A stretch of 64,000 nt of DNA from contig NZ_FNGY01000002.1 in the NCBI RefSeq assembly GCF_900103665.1, positions 310,001-374,000 on the forward strand, in the 5' to 3' direction. Position numbers and translations under genes: made by a program. Within the stretch, counting starts at the first letter, position 1; the number at the start of each line of letters is the position of its first letter. Below the pieces are notes generated by a model, which made no database searches, was not told where the DNA came from, and was given only the letters and a program-made list of their open reading frames with translations. This document shows, one piece after another, positions 1-7,908 of this stretch. This DNA comes from Pedobacter steynii (lineage in GTDB: Bacteria; Bacteroidota; Bacteroidia; Sphingobacteriales; Sphingobacteriaceae).

Positions 1-988
1 AATGAGCATTAGAAATGCGGTGACAGAGAAATGGAATACGGAAATCATTTGGGGAAACCCCAATTCGAGGACATGGCAGTTGCAATATTCTTCGATGGCC
101 CATATTGATCCGTCGTTCTCCGGTAACAACAGTGTACATGGAACTTTGGCTCCGCCAATGAAAATTGTGGAGCAGTTTTATACCAAAAATGGTGTGCCAA
201 TTGATGAAGACAAAACACTGGATTTCTCTAACAAAGCACAATTGCGTACCGGAACAAATAGCGAGCGCTATTATATCGTTGAAAATTACCAAACCGCAAG
301 GATAAATTTCGACAGAGAACCGAGGTTTTATGCAGATCTGGGCTTTGATGGCGGCAAGTGGTATATGGAAAGCAACAGGAGTGATGACAATGCTTTTTCT
401 GCTCAACTTAAACTGGGACAGTATGGCAGCGGTTTATCGATTACAGTAACCACTTACTATCCTAAAAAACTGGTGAACTGGAAATTTGCTTTTAAAGAAG
501 GGAACAGCAATCACATCGAAGAATATCCTTTTCCAATGATCCGTCTTGCTGATCTTTATTTAATGTATGCAGAAGCGCTAAATGAAGCCGATGGACCTTC
601 GCCGGAAGTATATACCTACCTGGACAAAATCAGGGAACGTGCCGGATTGGAAGGTGTCCTGGATTCATGGAACAAATATTCAGTTAATCCGGGTAAACCG
701 GGCACTCAGCTGGGCTTACAGTCTATCATCCGCAGGGAACGCAATATTGAAATGTCGTTTGAAGGCAGCAGGTTCTGGGATCTCCGCCGCTGGAAACTGG
801 CCGCACAGGAGCTGAATAAAAATATTACAGGCTGGGACAGGGATCAGGATAAAGACCATCCGGAGCTGTTTTACAGGCTAACTAATATTTATACCCAGCG
901 GTTTATCGCGCCAAGAGACTATTTATGGCCGATCAGAGAGAACAATTTACTGGTCAACCCAAACCTGGTTCAAAATCCCGGATGGTAA
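1..988 (+). CDS. SusD/RagB family outer-membrane glycan-binding lipoprotein, C-terminal part
   Basis: This is the 3' end of a SusD-like gene; 328 codons are visible and the 5' end lies outside the window, so the Met at position 2 is probably internal. SusD proteins are cell-surface lipoproteins, usually 480-670 residues, that cap a SusC transporter and bind the incoming glycan. The visible part shows the family's C-terminal signature: the RLADLYLMYAEALNEA helix, then RERAGL, a RRERNIEMSFEGSRFWDLRRWK segment (written in part), and the closing LWPIRENNLLVNPNLVQNPGW-like tail (LWPI...NPxLxQNPGW). It is followed after 33 bp by two lipoprotein genes on the same strand, so it belongs to the tail of a PUL operon whose SusC should lie just upstream. 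The family is clear; the ligand is unknown. Confidence 0.93.
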   Translation, partial: MSIRNAVTEKWNTEIIWGNPNSRTWQLQYSSMAHIDPSFSGNNSVHGTLAPPMKIVEQFYTKNGVPIDEDKTLDFSNKAQLRTGTNSERYYIVENYQTARINFDREPRFYADLGFDGGKWYMESNRSDDNAFSAQLKLGQYGSGLSITVTTYYPKKLVNWKFAFKEGNSNHIEEYPFPMIRLADLYLMYAEALNEADGPSPEVYTYLDKIRERAGLEGVLDSWNKYSVNPGKPGTQLGLQSIIRRERNIEMSFEGSRFWDLRRWKLAAQELNKNITGWDRDQDKDHPELFYRLTNIYTQRFIAPRDYLWPIRENNLLVNPNLVQNPGW

Positions 989-1021
989 TTAAATTAGGAT
1001 ACACCTCAAATTGATTTTAAG

Positions 1022-2206
1022 ATGAAAAGAAATAAATATATAACATTCGCTGTTTTGTATGTGCTGTTTGTGTTGAGCTCCTGCAACAAGGCAGAGATCA
1101 ACGGGATTTTGGAAGACAATAAGACCGCACCCGGGCAGGTGAGCAATGTGAGTGTCGTCAACCAGAATGGCCAGGCGAAAATCAGCTATAACCTGCCGGA
1201 CAATAAAGACCTGCTTTATATCAAAGCGGTATACAGCATCGCCAATGGACAACAACGGGAAGTCCTGGCTTCAGGATACACGAATAATATGATTGTAGAT
1301 GGATTTGCAGATACCAATCCTCATGAGATCAAATTATATGCAGTAAACAAAAGTGAAAAGGCTTCAGAGCCGGTTTCTGTTACGGTGAAGCCTTTGATTG
1401 CGCCGTTTAGATTGATCTTTAATGAGCTAAAGGCCAGTGCAACATTTGGCGGGGTTAGGGTAAACACGATTAATAAGTTCAAGGCAACCGTAGCCATCGT
1501 TCCCTTATTGGATTCTTTAGGTAACGGAGATTGGGCCAATCTGGAAAATGTTTATACGCAGGATTCTGTCATCAGTGCGAGCATCAGAGGCCTGAAACCA
1601 AAACGGGGAAAATTCGCTTTTTATGTGCGCGACAGGTGGCTGAACCGTTCTGATACCTTAGTGATTGACCTGACCCCATTGGAAGAGAACCTGTTAAATA
1701 AAGATCTTTTTCAGGAAGTAAGGTTGCCAGGCGATGCCGAATACATGTACAATACGACTTTGAACCTGATCTGGGATAAAAGAACTGACAACGGGCAATG
1801 GCCTTGTATGTATACCCAGGAAAGTGCCGGCAGTCCGCAAACGGTTAGCTTTAGCATCGGTAAAGAAGCAAAGTTGAGCAGGATCGTGATCTATCCAAGA
1901 AGAGAAGCGGGTTATTATGACAAAGGAAACCTTAGGGATTTTGAAGTCTGGGGATCTAATAGTCCAAGTCAGGATGGAAGCTGGGCAAGCTGGACCAAAC
2001 TGATGACCTGTAACGTGATGAAACCTTCAGGATCACCGCTCGGCACCGATACAGGGGCCGATGAAGCCTATGGTAAAGCAGGCTGGTCATTTGATTTTCC
2101 TGAAGACGCGGCCAAATTCAAGTATTTAAGGATCAAAAACCTGAAGAACTGGCGAAGCAGCTATTTTATGGAAATTGCTCAGGTATCAATCTGGGGCGTA
2201 TATTAA
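1022..2206 (+). CDS. DUF4959/DUF5126/DUF5000-type surface lipoprotein
   Basis: The 394-residue product starts with a lipoprotein signal peptide ending LSSCNK, so it is probably exported and lipid-anchored. The N-terminal part has a fibronectin-like beta-rich domain (PGQVSNVSVVNQNGQAKISY), typical of DUF4959. A middle beta domain like DUF5126 follows. The C-terminal 150 residues resemble a discoidin/F5-8-type beta-sandwich (YPRREAGYYDKGNLRDFEVWG ... KYLRIKNLKNWRSSYFMEIAQVSIWG), as in DUF5000. Proteins with this layout sit next to SusD in Bacteroidota PULs and are thought to be accessory surface glycan-binding proteins. It is 33 bp downstream of SusD and almost abuts the next gene, which supports co-transcription. 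Family assignment is by recognition of domain order, not by a profile search. Confidence 0.82.
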   Translation: MKRNKYITFAVLYVLFVLSSCNKAEINGILEDNKTAPGQVSNVSVVNQNGQAKISYNLPDNKDLLYIKAVYSIANGQQREVLASGYTNNMIVDGFADTNPHEIKLYAVNKSEKASEPVSVTVKPLIAPFRLIFNELKASATFGGVRVNTINKFKATVAIVPLLDSLGNGDWANLENVYTQDSVISASIRGLKPKRGKFAFYVRDRWLNRSDTLVIDLTPLEENLLNKDLFQEVRLPGDAEYMYNTTLNLIWDKRTDNGQWPCMYTQESAGSPQTVSFSIGKEAKLSRIVIYPRREAGYYDKGNLRDFEVWGSNSPSQDGSWASWTKLMTCNVMKPSGSPLGTDTGADEAYGKAGWSFDFPEDAAKFKYLRIKNLKNWRSSYFMEIAQVSIWGVY

Positions 2207-2227
2207 TTGATTTTTAGCATAGAAAAC

Positions 2228-3403
2228 ATGAAAAATATAAATAAAACCATCGGAATACTGGGGTTTGCGTTAATGATCATTGCCTGTCAGAAACAAGATG
2301 ACTATAAGGAATTTACGAAAGCCGGGGAAATCGTTTATCCTGCGAAAATCGATTCTTTAAAAATCCTGTCCGGAAATGGCAGAATTAAAGTGTCAGGTGC
2401 TTTAAATCCGGATCCGAAGGTAGTCAGGTTTAGGGTGTTCTGGAACAGTAAGCTTGATTCTGTTGATGTACCTGTTAAACGTACCGGAGGAGTAGACAGT
2501 GTGAATTACATCATCAGCAATCTGGAGGAAGGTCCGTTAAGTTTCGAAGTGCGTACTTATGACTCAGAGGGCCATATTTCGGTGCCCATGAATGTGGTCG
2601 GAAATGTTTACGGGGAACGTTACCGTTCGGCATTAAACAACAGGGCTATTTTAAGTACAGAATTTAATACCCAGGGGGAAGCGAAACTTAAATTCCAGGA
2701 CATTGCCGCTGCAAGTGGCACGGTAGGGATGCAGATCCGCTACAAGCATATAGACAATACCACCCACGATACCGTAGTTGTAGCCCAGCTTAAAGATCAG
2801 GTAGTGACCCTGCCGAAGTTTAAAGGTAATCCGATCGAGTACCGGATCATTAATAAGCCCGATCCCTTGAGCATTGATCAATTTTATTCGAACTATGAAA
2901 CACTTTCTTTAAAAGGAGAAATAAGTGCCATATATTTAAAGAATAACATGGTGCCTTTTAAGAGATCAGCTTACGACAATAACAGATGGGGAGACCTGGC
3001 CGACTGGGTAACGAACAGTGCCATGAAGAACCACAATGGTATGGGTGGATATGCCAGTGATAACGATGGAATTATAAATATTGAAGCCGGTTGGGGCTCA
3101 AGTGCCATTACCAACGGGAAAATTTATCAGATCATTACTTTACCTCCCGGCAGGTATTCCTTTACAAGCGAGCTGTCTGATAATAATTATGACGGGAATC
3201 CACCAGCCTATATTGTGGCGGCTGCGGGAACGGGAATTCCAAATGTAGAGGCATTGGGGACAGCACTGGGGAGTACTGCAGTGAAAAATAATCGCTTTGA
3301 ATTTGAGTTAAAGCAAACCACTGTAGTTTCTTTGGGAATGGTCTTGTCGTTTAACACAGATCATTATATGAAAATCAGAAGTTTAAGGTTATACGCCTTA
3401 TAA
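2228..3403 (+). CDS. DUF4998/DUF5013-type surface lipoprotein
   Basis: The protein has about 391 residues if translation starts at ATG 2228. The reading frame is open back to a TTG at 2207, but the ATG gives a clean lipoprotein signal (MKNINKTIGILGF..IIACQK), so it is preferred. The first 200 residues form beta-sandwich repeats like DUF4998 (SLKILSGNGRIKVSGALNPDPKVVRFRVFWN). The last 150 residues form a DUF5013-like domain with the pattern GRYSFTSELSDNNYDGNPPAYIV. Such proteins accompany SusC/SusD and DUF5000 lipoproteins and are presumed glycan binders. The gene begins 21 bp after the previous stop and ends just before a strong hairpin, so it is the last gene of the operon. Confidence 0.8.
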   Translation: MKNINKTIGILGFALMIIACQKQDDYKEFTKAGEIVYPAKIDSLKILSGNGRIKVSGALNPDPKVVRFRVFWNSKLDSVDVPVKRTGGVDSVNYIISNLEEGPLSFEVRTYDSEGHISVPMNVVGNVYGERYRSALNNRAILSTEFNTQGEAKLKFQDIAAASGTVGMQIRYKHIDNTTHDTVVVAQLKDQVVTLPKFKGNPIEYRIINKPDPLSIDQFYSNYETLSLKGEISAIYLKNNMVPFKRSAYDNNRWGDLADWVTNSAMKNHNGMGGYASDNDGIINIEAGWGSSAITNGKIYQIITLPPGRYSFTSELSDNNYDGNPPAYIVAAAGTGIPNVEALGTALGSTAVKNNRFEFELKQTTVVSLGMVLSFNTDHYMKIRSLRLYAL

Positions 3404-3410
3404 TTATTGC

Positions 3411-3455
3411 CTGATCACCTGTCGATTCGTTAAATTGATAGGTGATTAGTTTTAT
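3411..3455 (+). terminator. Rho-independent-type terminator after the first lipoprotein operon
   Basis: Left arm CTGATCACCTGTC (3411-3423) pairs with right arm GATAGGTGATTAG (3437-3449). This gives a 13-bp stem with two G-U wobbles, a 13-nt loop, and then TTTTATT. It lies 8 bp after the stop of the DUF4998 gene and before the GH95 gene, so it separates the two transcription units or attenuates read-through. Confidence 0.75.
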
Positions 3456-3497
3456 TGCACCACAAACATTATTGAACCACACACACAAATTGAAATA

Positions 3498-5840
3498 ATG
3501 AACCTAAACAAAAAATGCCTGCTTACAACTGTAGGTATCGCTGCTGCTTTACTTAGTTTTGGGCAGAACAAAAATTTAAAGCTATTCTATAATCAACCGG
3601 CTGCCCAGTGGGAGGAAACGCTCCCCTTAGGGAATGGCCGTTTGGGGATGACTCCAGATGGGGGCATTTCCAAAGAAAAAATAGTCCTTAACGACATTAC
3701 CCTATGGTCTGGCAGCCCCCAGGATGCCAATAATTATGAGGCTTATAAAAGCCTGCCAAAAATAAGACAGCTTATTCTCGAAGGAAAAAATGATGAAGCT
3801 CAGGACCTGGTCAACAGAGATTTTGTCTGTAAAGGACCTGGTTCCGGCGGCCCGCAATGGGGCAAGTATCAGACGCTTGGCGCTTTGGAACTGGAATTTA
3901 CCTATAAGGGAATCAACACTGCCCAGCCCGAGGTTAAAGCATACCATCGGGAATTGTCTTTGGAACAGGCGATGGCCAATTGCAGTTTTAAGGTAAACGG
4001 AGTAAACTATAAAAGGTCCTACTTTACCAGTTTTGATGATGATGTAAGTGTGATCCGCTTAACTGCCGATCAGCCTGGCCAGCTCAACCTGAGAATCCTG
4101 ATGAACAGACCAGAGCGGTATGTGGTACAAACAGAAGGGAATGAATTGCAGATGTCCGGACAACTGGATAATGGTACTGATGGTAAAGGAATGCTGTACA
4201 TGGCCAGGGTGAGCGCCAAACTGAAAGGCGGAACAGTTAACGCTGATCACCATTCGCTGATCATTAAAGATGCGACAGAAGTTGTTATTTATGTCGCAGC
4301 AGCAACAGATTTCAGAAATTTTCCTTTTAAAGAAAAGACAAAAGAGGTTCTTGCAGCCGCGCTTAAAAAGCCATATGAATTGCAAAAAAGCAAACATATC
4401 GCCAACTATGGCAAGCTCTTTAAAAGACTGAGCATCGACCTGGGGGAAGGGGCATCTGCAAAGCTTCCTACCAACCTCAGGTTAGATGGGTTTTATAAGA
4501 ACTTTGATGCAGATCCTTCTCTTGCCGCTTTATTCTTCCAGTTTGGAAGGTATTTGACCATCAGCAGTACGAGGGTAGGTTTACTTCCGCCTAATCTTCA
4601 GGGCTTATGGGCTAAAGAAATAAATACCCCATGGAATAGCGACTATCACCTTGATGTCAATGTGCAGATGAACCATTGGCCAGTCGAAGTCGCCAATCTT
4701 TCTGAACTAAACCTGCCTTTGACAGAACTGGTGAGGGGATTGGTAAAACCAGGTCAGAGAACGGCTAAGGCTTATTATAATGCCAATGGCTGGATTGCGC
4801 ATGTGATCACGAATGTATGGGGCTTTACAGAGCCTGGGGAAAGTGCGTCATGGGGCGCTTCCAATGCGGGATCAGGATGGCTATGTAATAACTTATGGGA
4901 ACATTATGAGTTTAGTCAGGATTTAAAATACCTGAAAAGCATCTATCCGATATTGAAGGGGTCTGCAGAGTTTTACAAAAGTGCGCAGGTCAAAGATCCA
5001 AAATCAGGTTGGCTGGTTACGTCGCCTTCCGTATCTCCCGAAAATTCCTTTTATCTTCCCAATGGGAAAACTGCTGCCATTTCTATGGGACCCACCATCG
5101 ACAATCAGATTGTAAGAGAACTATTTGGCAACGTTATCAAAGCTTCAACCCTGTTGAATACCGACGCCACATTTAGAGCGGCCTTACAGGAAACGTTAAA
5201 ATCCGTGCCACCTGCTGGTGTCATCAGTAAAGACGGTCGCATCCAGGAATGGCTGGAAGATTATAAAGAAACGGATCTTCAGCACAGACATATTTCTCAT
5301 TTATATGGTTTATATCCGGCATCGCTGATCAGCCCGTTTTCTACACCAGAACTGGCCGCAGCAGCAAAGAAAACACTGGAAGTGCGGGGCGATGACGGCC
5401 CAAGCTGGACGATAGCCTATAAACTATTGTTCTGGGCGAGGTTACAGGATGGAAACCGGGCATTTAAACTGCTAAAAGAGATCTTAAAACCAACATTAAG
5501 GACAGACATCAATTACGGTGCAGGAGGAGGGGTGTATCCCAATATTTTATCGGCCGGACCTCCCTTTCAAATTGATGGTAATTTTGGTGCCACTGCCGGT
5601 ATTGCCGAAATGCTTTTGCAAAGCCACGATGGTTTTATCGAGCTCTTGCCTGCATTGCCGGATGCCTGGAAAAAGTCCGGAAATATTAAAGGTTTTAAAG
5701 CCAGAGGTAATTTCACCATAGACATCAGCTGGAAAGACGGCAAAATTGTCAATTACCGTATTGCATCACCAATAGCCAAAAAAGTAAAGGTTAAAGTAAA
5801 TGGCGAGCTAAAAGAGGTGATAGCTCAGCGTCTTCTATAA
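3498..5840 (+). CDS. GH95 family alpha-L-fucosidase / alpha-L-galactosidase
   Basis: The 780-residue product has a Sec signal peptide (residues 1-22, ending SFGQ) and is probably periplasmic. GH95 enzymes are inverting exo-hydrolases removing alpha-1,2-L-fucose or alpha-L-galactose. The N-terminal beta domain shows PLGNGRLG and IVLNDITLWSG. The (alpha/alpha)6 domain shows WNSDYH, IQEWLEDYKE with the likely acid Glu584, RHISHLYGLYP, and FQIDGNFGAT with Asp693. In the motif aligned with the paired catalytic asparagines of Bifidobacterium AfcA (N-x-N), this protein reads D386-V-N388, so the first Asn is Asp. Length and domain order are normal for the family. It is the first gene of an enzyme operon, with 26 bp to the next gene. 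Family is certain; fucose versus L-galactose is not decided. Confidence 0.93.
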   Translation: MNLNKKCLLTTVGIAAALLSFGQNKNLKLFYNQPAAQWEETLPLGNGRLGMTPDGGISKEKIVLNDITLWSGSPQDANNYEAYKSLPKIRQLILEGKNDEAQDLVNRDFVCKGPGSGGPQWGKYQTLGALELEFTYKGINTAQPEVKAYHRELSLEQAMANCSFKVNGVNYKRSYFTSFDDDVSVIRLTADQPGQLNLRILMNRPERYVVQTEGNELQMSGQLDNGTDGKGMLYMARVSAKLKGGTVNADHHSLIIKDATEVVIYVAAATDFRNFPFKEKTKEVLAAALKKPYELQKSKHIANYGKLFKRLSIDLGEGASAKLPTNLRLDGFYKNFDADPSLAALFFQFGRYLTISSTRVGLLPPNLQGLWAKEINTPWNSDYHLDVNVQMNHWPVEVANLSELNLPLTELVRGLVKPGQRTAKAYYNANGWIAHVITNVWGFTEPGESASWGASNAGSGWLCNNLWEHYEFSQDLKYLKSIYPILKGSAEFYKSAQVKDPKSGWLVTSPSVSPENSFYLPNGKTAAISMGPTIDNQIVRELFGNVIKASTLLNTDATFRAALQETLKSVPPAGVISKDGRIQEWLEDYKETDLQHRHISHLYGLYPASLISPFSTPELAAAAKKTLEVRGDDGPSWTIAYKLLFWARLQDGNRAFKLLKEILKPTLRTDINYGAGGGVYPNILSAGPPFQIDGNFGATAGIAEMLLQSHDGFIELLPALPDAWKKSGNIKGFKARGNFTIDISWKDGKIVNYRIASPIAKKVKVKVNGELKEVIAQRLL

Positions 5841-5866
5841 AATAGAACCCTTTCAAAACACACAAG

Positions 5867-7882
5867 ATGATAAAATATAAGCTACTTTCATGTTTGTTCT
5901 TCCTGGTCTTTTTTCTGAGCCAGGCCAATGCCCTTACTTTTAAATTTGGCAGGTCCGGGAAAATTATTTATGACCTGAAATCAGGAACCTTTAATGTGTA
6001 TCAGAATTCAGATGAGTTGTTAAAAAGCGGATTTTCAACCCTTAAGGAAAATGGAAAGGTATATAGTTCAAAAGATTATTTAACAAGGAACTATACCAGT
6101 ATTCAGATTTCAGATCAATTTGGAAAAGGGTTAAAGCATACCATTAACCTCAGCGGGGCAGGAAAGCCGGATATGAGGCAGATCTTTTACACCTATGATC
6201 AGCTGCCCTATTTTTTAGTGGAGATTGAGGTTTCCGGAGCGAATGTCAGCAGCAATGAAATGATTCCGGTTCAAGGCCTTATTCCTGTTTTGAATAGTGT
6301 CAAAGCACTCAGGAGTGTATTTGTCCCTTTCGATAACGACACCTTTATCAGCTATAATTCAAAGCAGTTGTCAACAAATGAGCAACAGATCAGTTCAGAG
6401 GTTGCCGCAATCTATGACAACAGTTCGTTCAAAGGCCTGATCTCCGGTTCCCTGAACCATAGGGTTTGGAAAACAGGCGCTGCGACAGGTGTTGATGCTG
6501 CAGGCAATGCTTTCATCAGGATACAAGCTGGTTTTACGGAAAAAAGCATCACCAGGGATACCATTCCTCATGGCACATTAACAGGTAATGTAGTTAAATC
6601 TCCGAAGATTTTTTATGGCTTATTTGACGATTGGAGAACGGGCATGGACGCCTATGCAAAAGCAAACAGATCTGCAGAACCTCCGATTGTGTTTAAATGG
6701 AAGCATCCGACACCTCTCGGGTGGAACAGCTGGGGCGTGATGCAGGAGAAGATTTCCTTTGATAAAATTGTAAAAGTCACGGATTTCTTTGCAGACAGCC
6801 TGAAAGCTTTCAGAAGCGAGGGAACCTTGTATGTTGACTTAGATTCTTTTTGGGACAATATGCTGAAGGGTGGATTGGAAGGGGATTATTCAAAGCTAAA
6901 AGAATTTGCAGATTACGTTAAAAAGCGGGGATTAAAACCGGGTATTTACTGGGCTCCTTTTACCGACTGGGGATTTAAGTCGGGCGGCGACAGAAGGGCA
7001 GAAGGAGGGAATTACAAATTTGGGGAACTCTGGACCAAAGTAGGCTCAGGCTACCACGATATTGACGGCGCAAGGGCTTTAGATCCAACACATCCGGGCA
7101 CACAGCAAAGGATCGCTTTAGTGATCGGGAAGCTTAAAGAATGTGGCTATGAAATGATCAAAATTGATTTTCTCGGACATGCAGCCATAGAATCAGATCA
7201 TTTTTACGATCCAAAAGTTACCACAGGAATGCAGGCTTATGATGTGGGAATGTCCTTTTTGCTCAAACAACTGGACGGTAAAATGCTGGTCTATGCTGCG
7301 ATTTCTCCAACTATGGCCTCAGGTAGGTACATTCATGTGAGAAGGATTGCCTGCGATGCCTTTAAATCTATAAGAGATACAAAATATACCCTCAATAGCC
7401 TTACCTATGGCTGGTGGCAAACCCATTTGTATGATTATATGGATGCAGATCACGTGGTGCTTGGAACGGAAGATATCGGTACCAACAGGGCGAGAACACT
7501 TTCCGCAATTGTGACCGGTTCTTTTATCGTTGGTGATGATTTTTCAGCGAAAGGGCCCTGGACCGGACGTGCAGCAGCGCTGTTTCAAAATCAGGCATTG
7601 CTGACTGTAATTAAAGATGGAAAGTCCTTCCAGCCCCTTGAAGCGGATAAAGAGGCCTCAGAAATGTTTGTTAAACAATCAGGTAATACACGTTACCTCG
7701 CTATTTTCAACTATGGAGATAAAGAAAAGAAGTTTGCGGTCAACGCAGCTGCCCTCGGTTTAAAAAGCTTTAGCGGATATCAGCTGGAAGATCTTTTTGC
7801 CAATAAATCAGGGATTTCGGTTAATACTGCCGAATTTGTGCTCCCTGCGGGTGATGCCACATTGATTAAAATAACCAAATAA
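5867..7882 (+). CDS. Clan GH-D alpha-galactosidase-like glycoside hydrolase (GH27/GH36-related)
   Basis: The 671-residue secreted protein has signal peptide MIKYKLLSCLFFLVFFLSQANA. Residues 30-270 are a beta-rich domain. A TIM barrel begins at PTPLGWNSWG, the hallmark opening of alpha-galactosidases. The likely nucleophile is Asp434 in MIKIDFLGH, and the likely acid/base is Asp497 in RIACDAFKS. The C-terminal segment (KYLAIFNYGDKEKKFAV) is a beta-sandwich as in GH27 and GH36. The KIDF motif differs from the KYD or KWD of standard GH27 and GH36 members, so the subfamily is unsure. It sits between GH95 and GH36 genes with 26-bp gaps, consistent with one operon removing terminal alpha-galactose or related residues in the periplasm. 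Confidence 0.82.
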   Translation: MIKYKLLSCLFFLVFFLSQANALTFKFGRSGKIIYDLKSGTFNVYQNSDELLKSGFSTLKENGKVYSSKDYLTRNYTSIQISDQFGKGLKHTINLSGAGKPDMRQIFYTYDQLPYFLVEIEVSGANVSSNEMIPVQGLIPVLNSVKALRSVFVPFDNDTFISYNSKQLSTNEQQISSEVAAIYDNSSFKGLISGSLNHRVWKTGAATGVDAAGNAFIRIQAGFTEKSITRDTIPHGTLTGNVVKSPKIFYGLFDDWRTGMDAYAKANRSAEPPIVFKWKHPTPLGWNSWGVMQEKISFDKIVKVTDFFADSLKAFRSEGTLYVDLDSFWDNMLKGGLEGDYSKLKEFADYVKKRGLKPGIYWAPFTDWGFKSGGDRRAEGGNYKFGELWTKVGSGYHDIDGARALDPTHPGTQQRIALVIGKLKECGYEMIKIDFLGHAAIESDHFYDPKVTTGMQAYDVGMSFLLKQLDGKMLVYAAISPTMASGRYIHVRRIACDAFKSIRDTKYTLNSLTYGWWQTHLYDYMDADHVVLGTEDIGTNRARTLSAIVTGSFIVGDDFSAKGPWTGRAAALFQNQALLTVIKDGKSFQPLEADKEASEMFVKQSGNTRYLAIFNYGDKEKKFAVNAAALGLKSFSGYQLEDLFANKSGISVNTAEFVLPAGDATLIKITK

Positions 7883-7908
7883 TTATATAAGCTATAAAAT
7901 CATTACTA

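Noticed and set aside
989..1255. Minus-strand open frame opposite the DUF5000 gene
   Set aside because: It lies wholly over a well-supported gene, has no family motif or signal and reads as an antisense shadow. Similar antisense or shifted frames throughout the window were dropped for the same reason.
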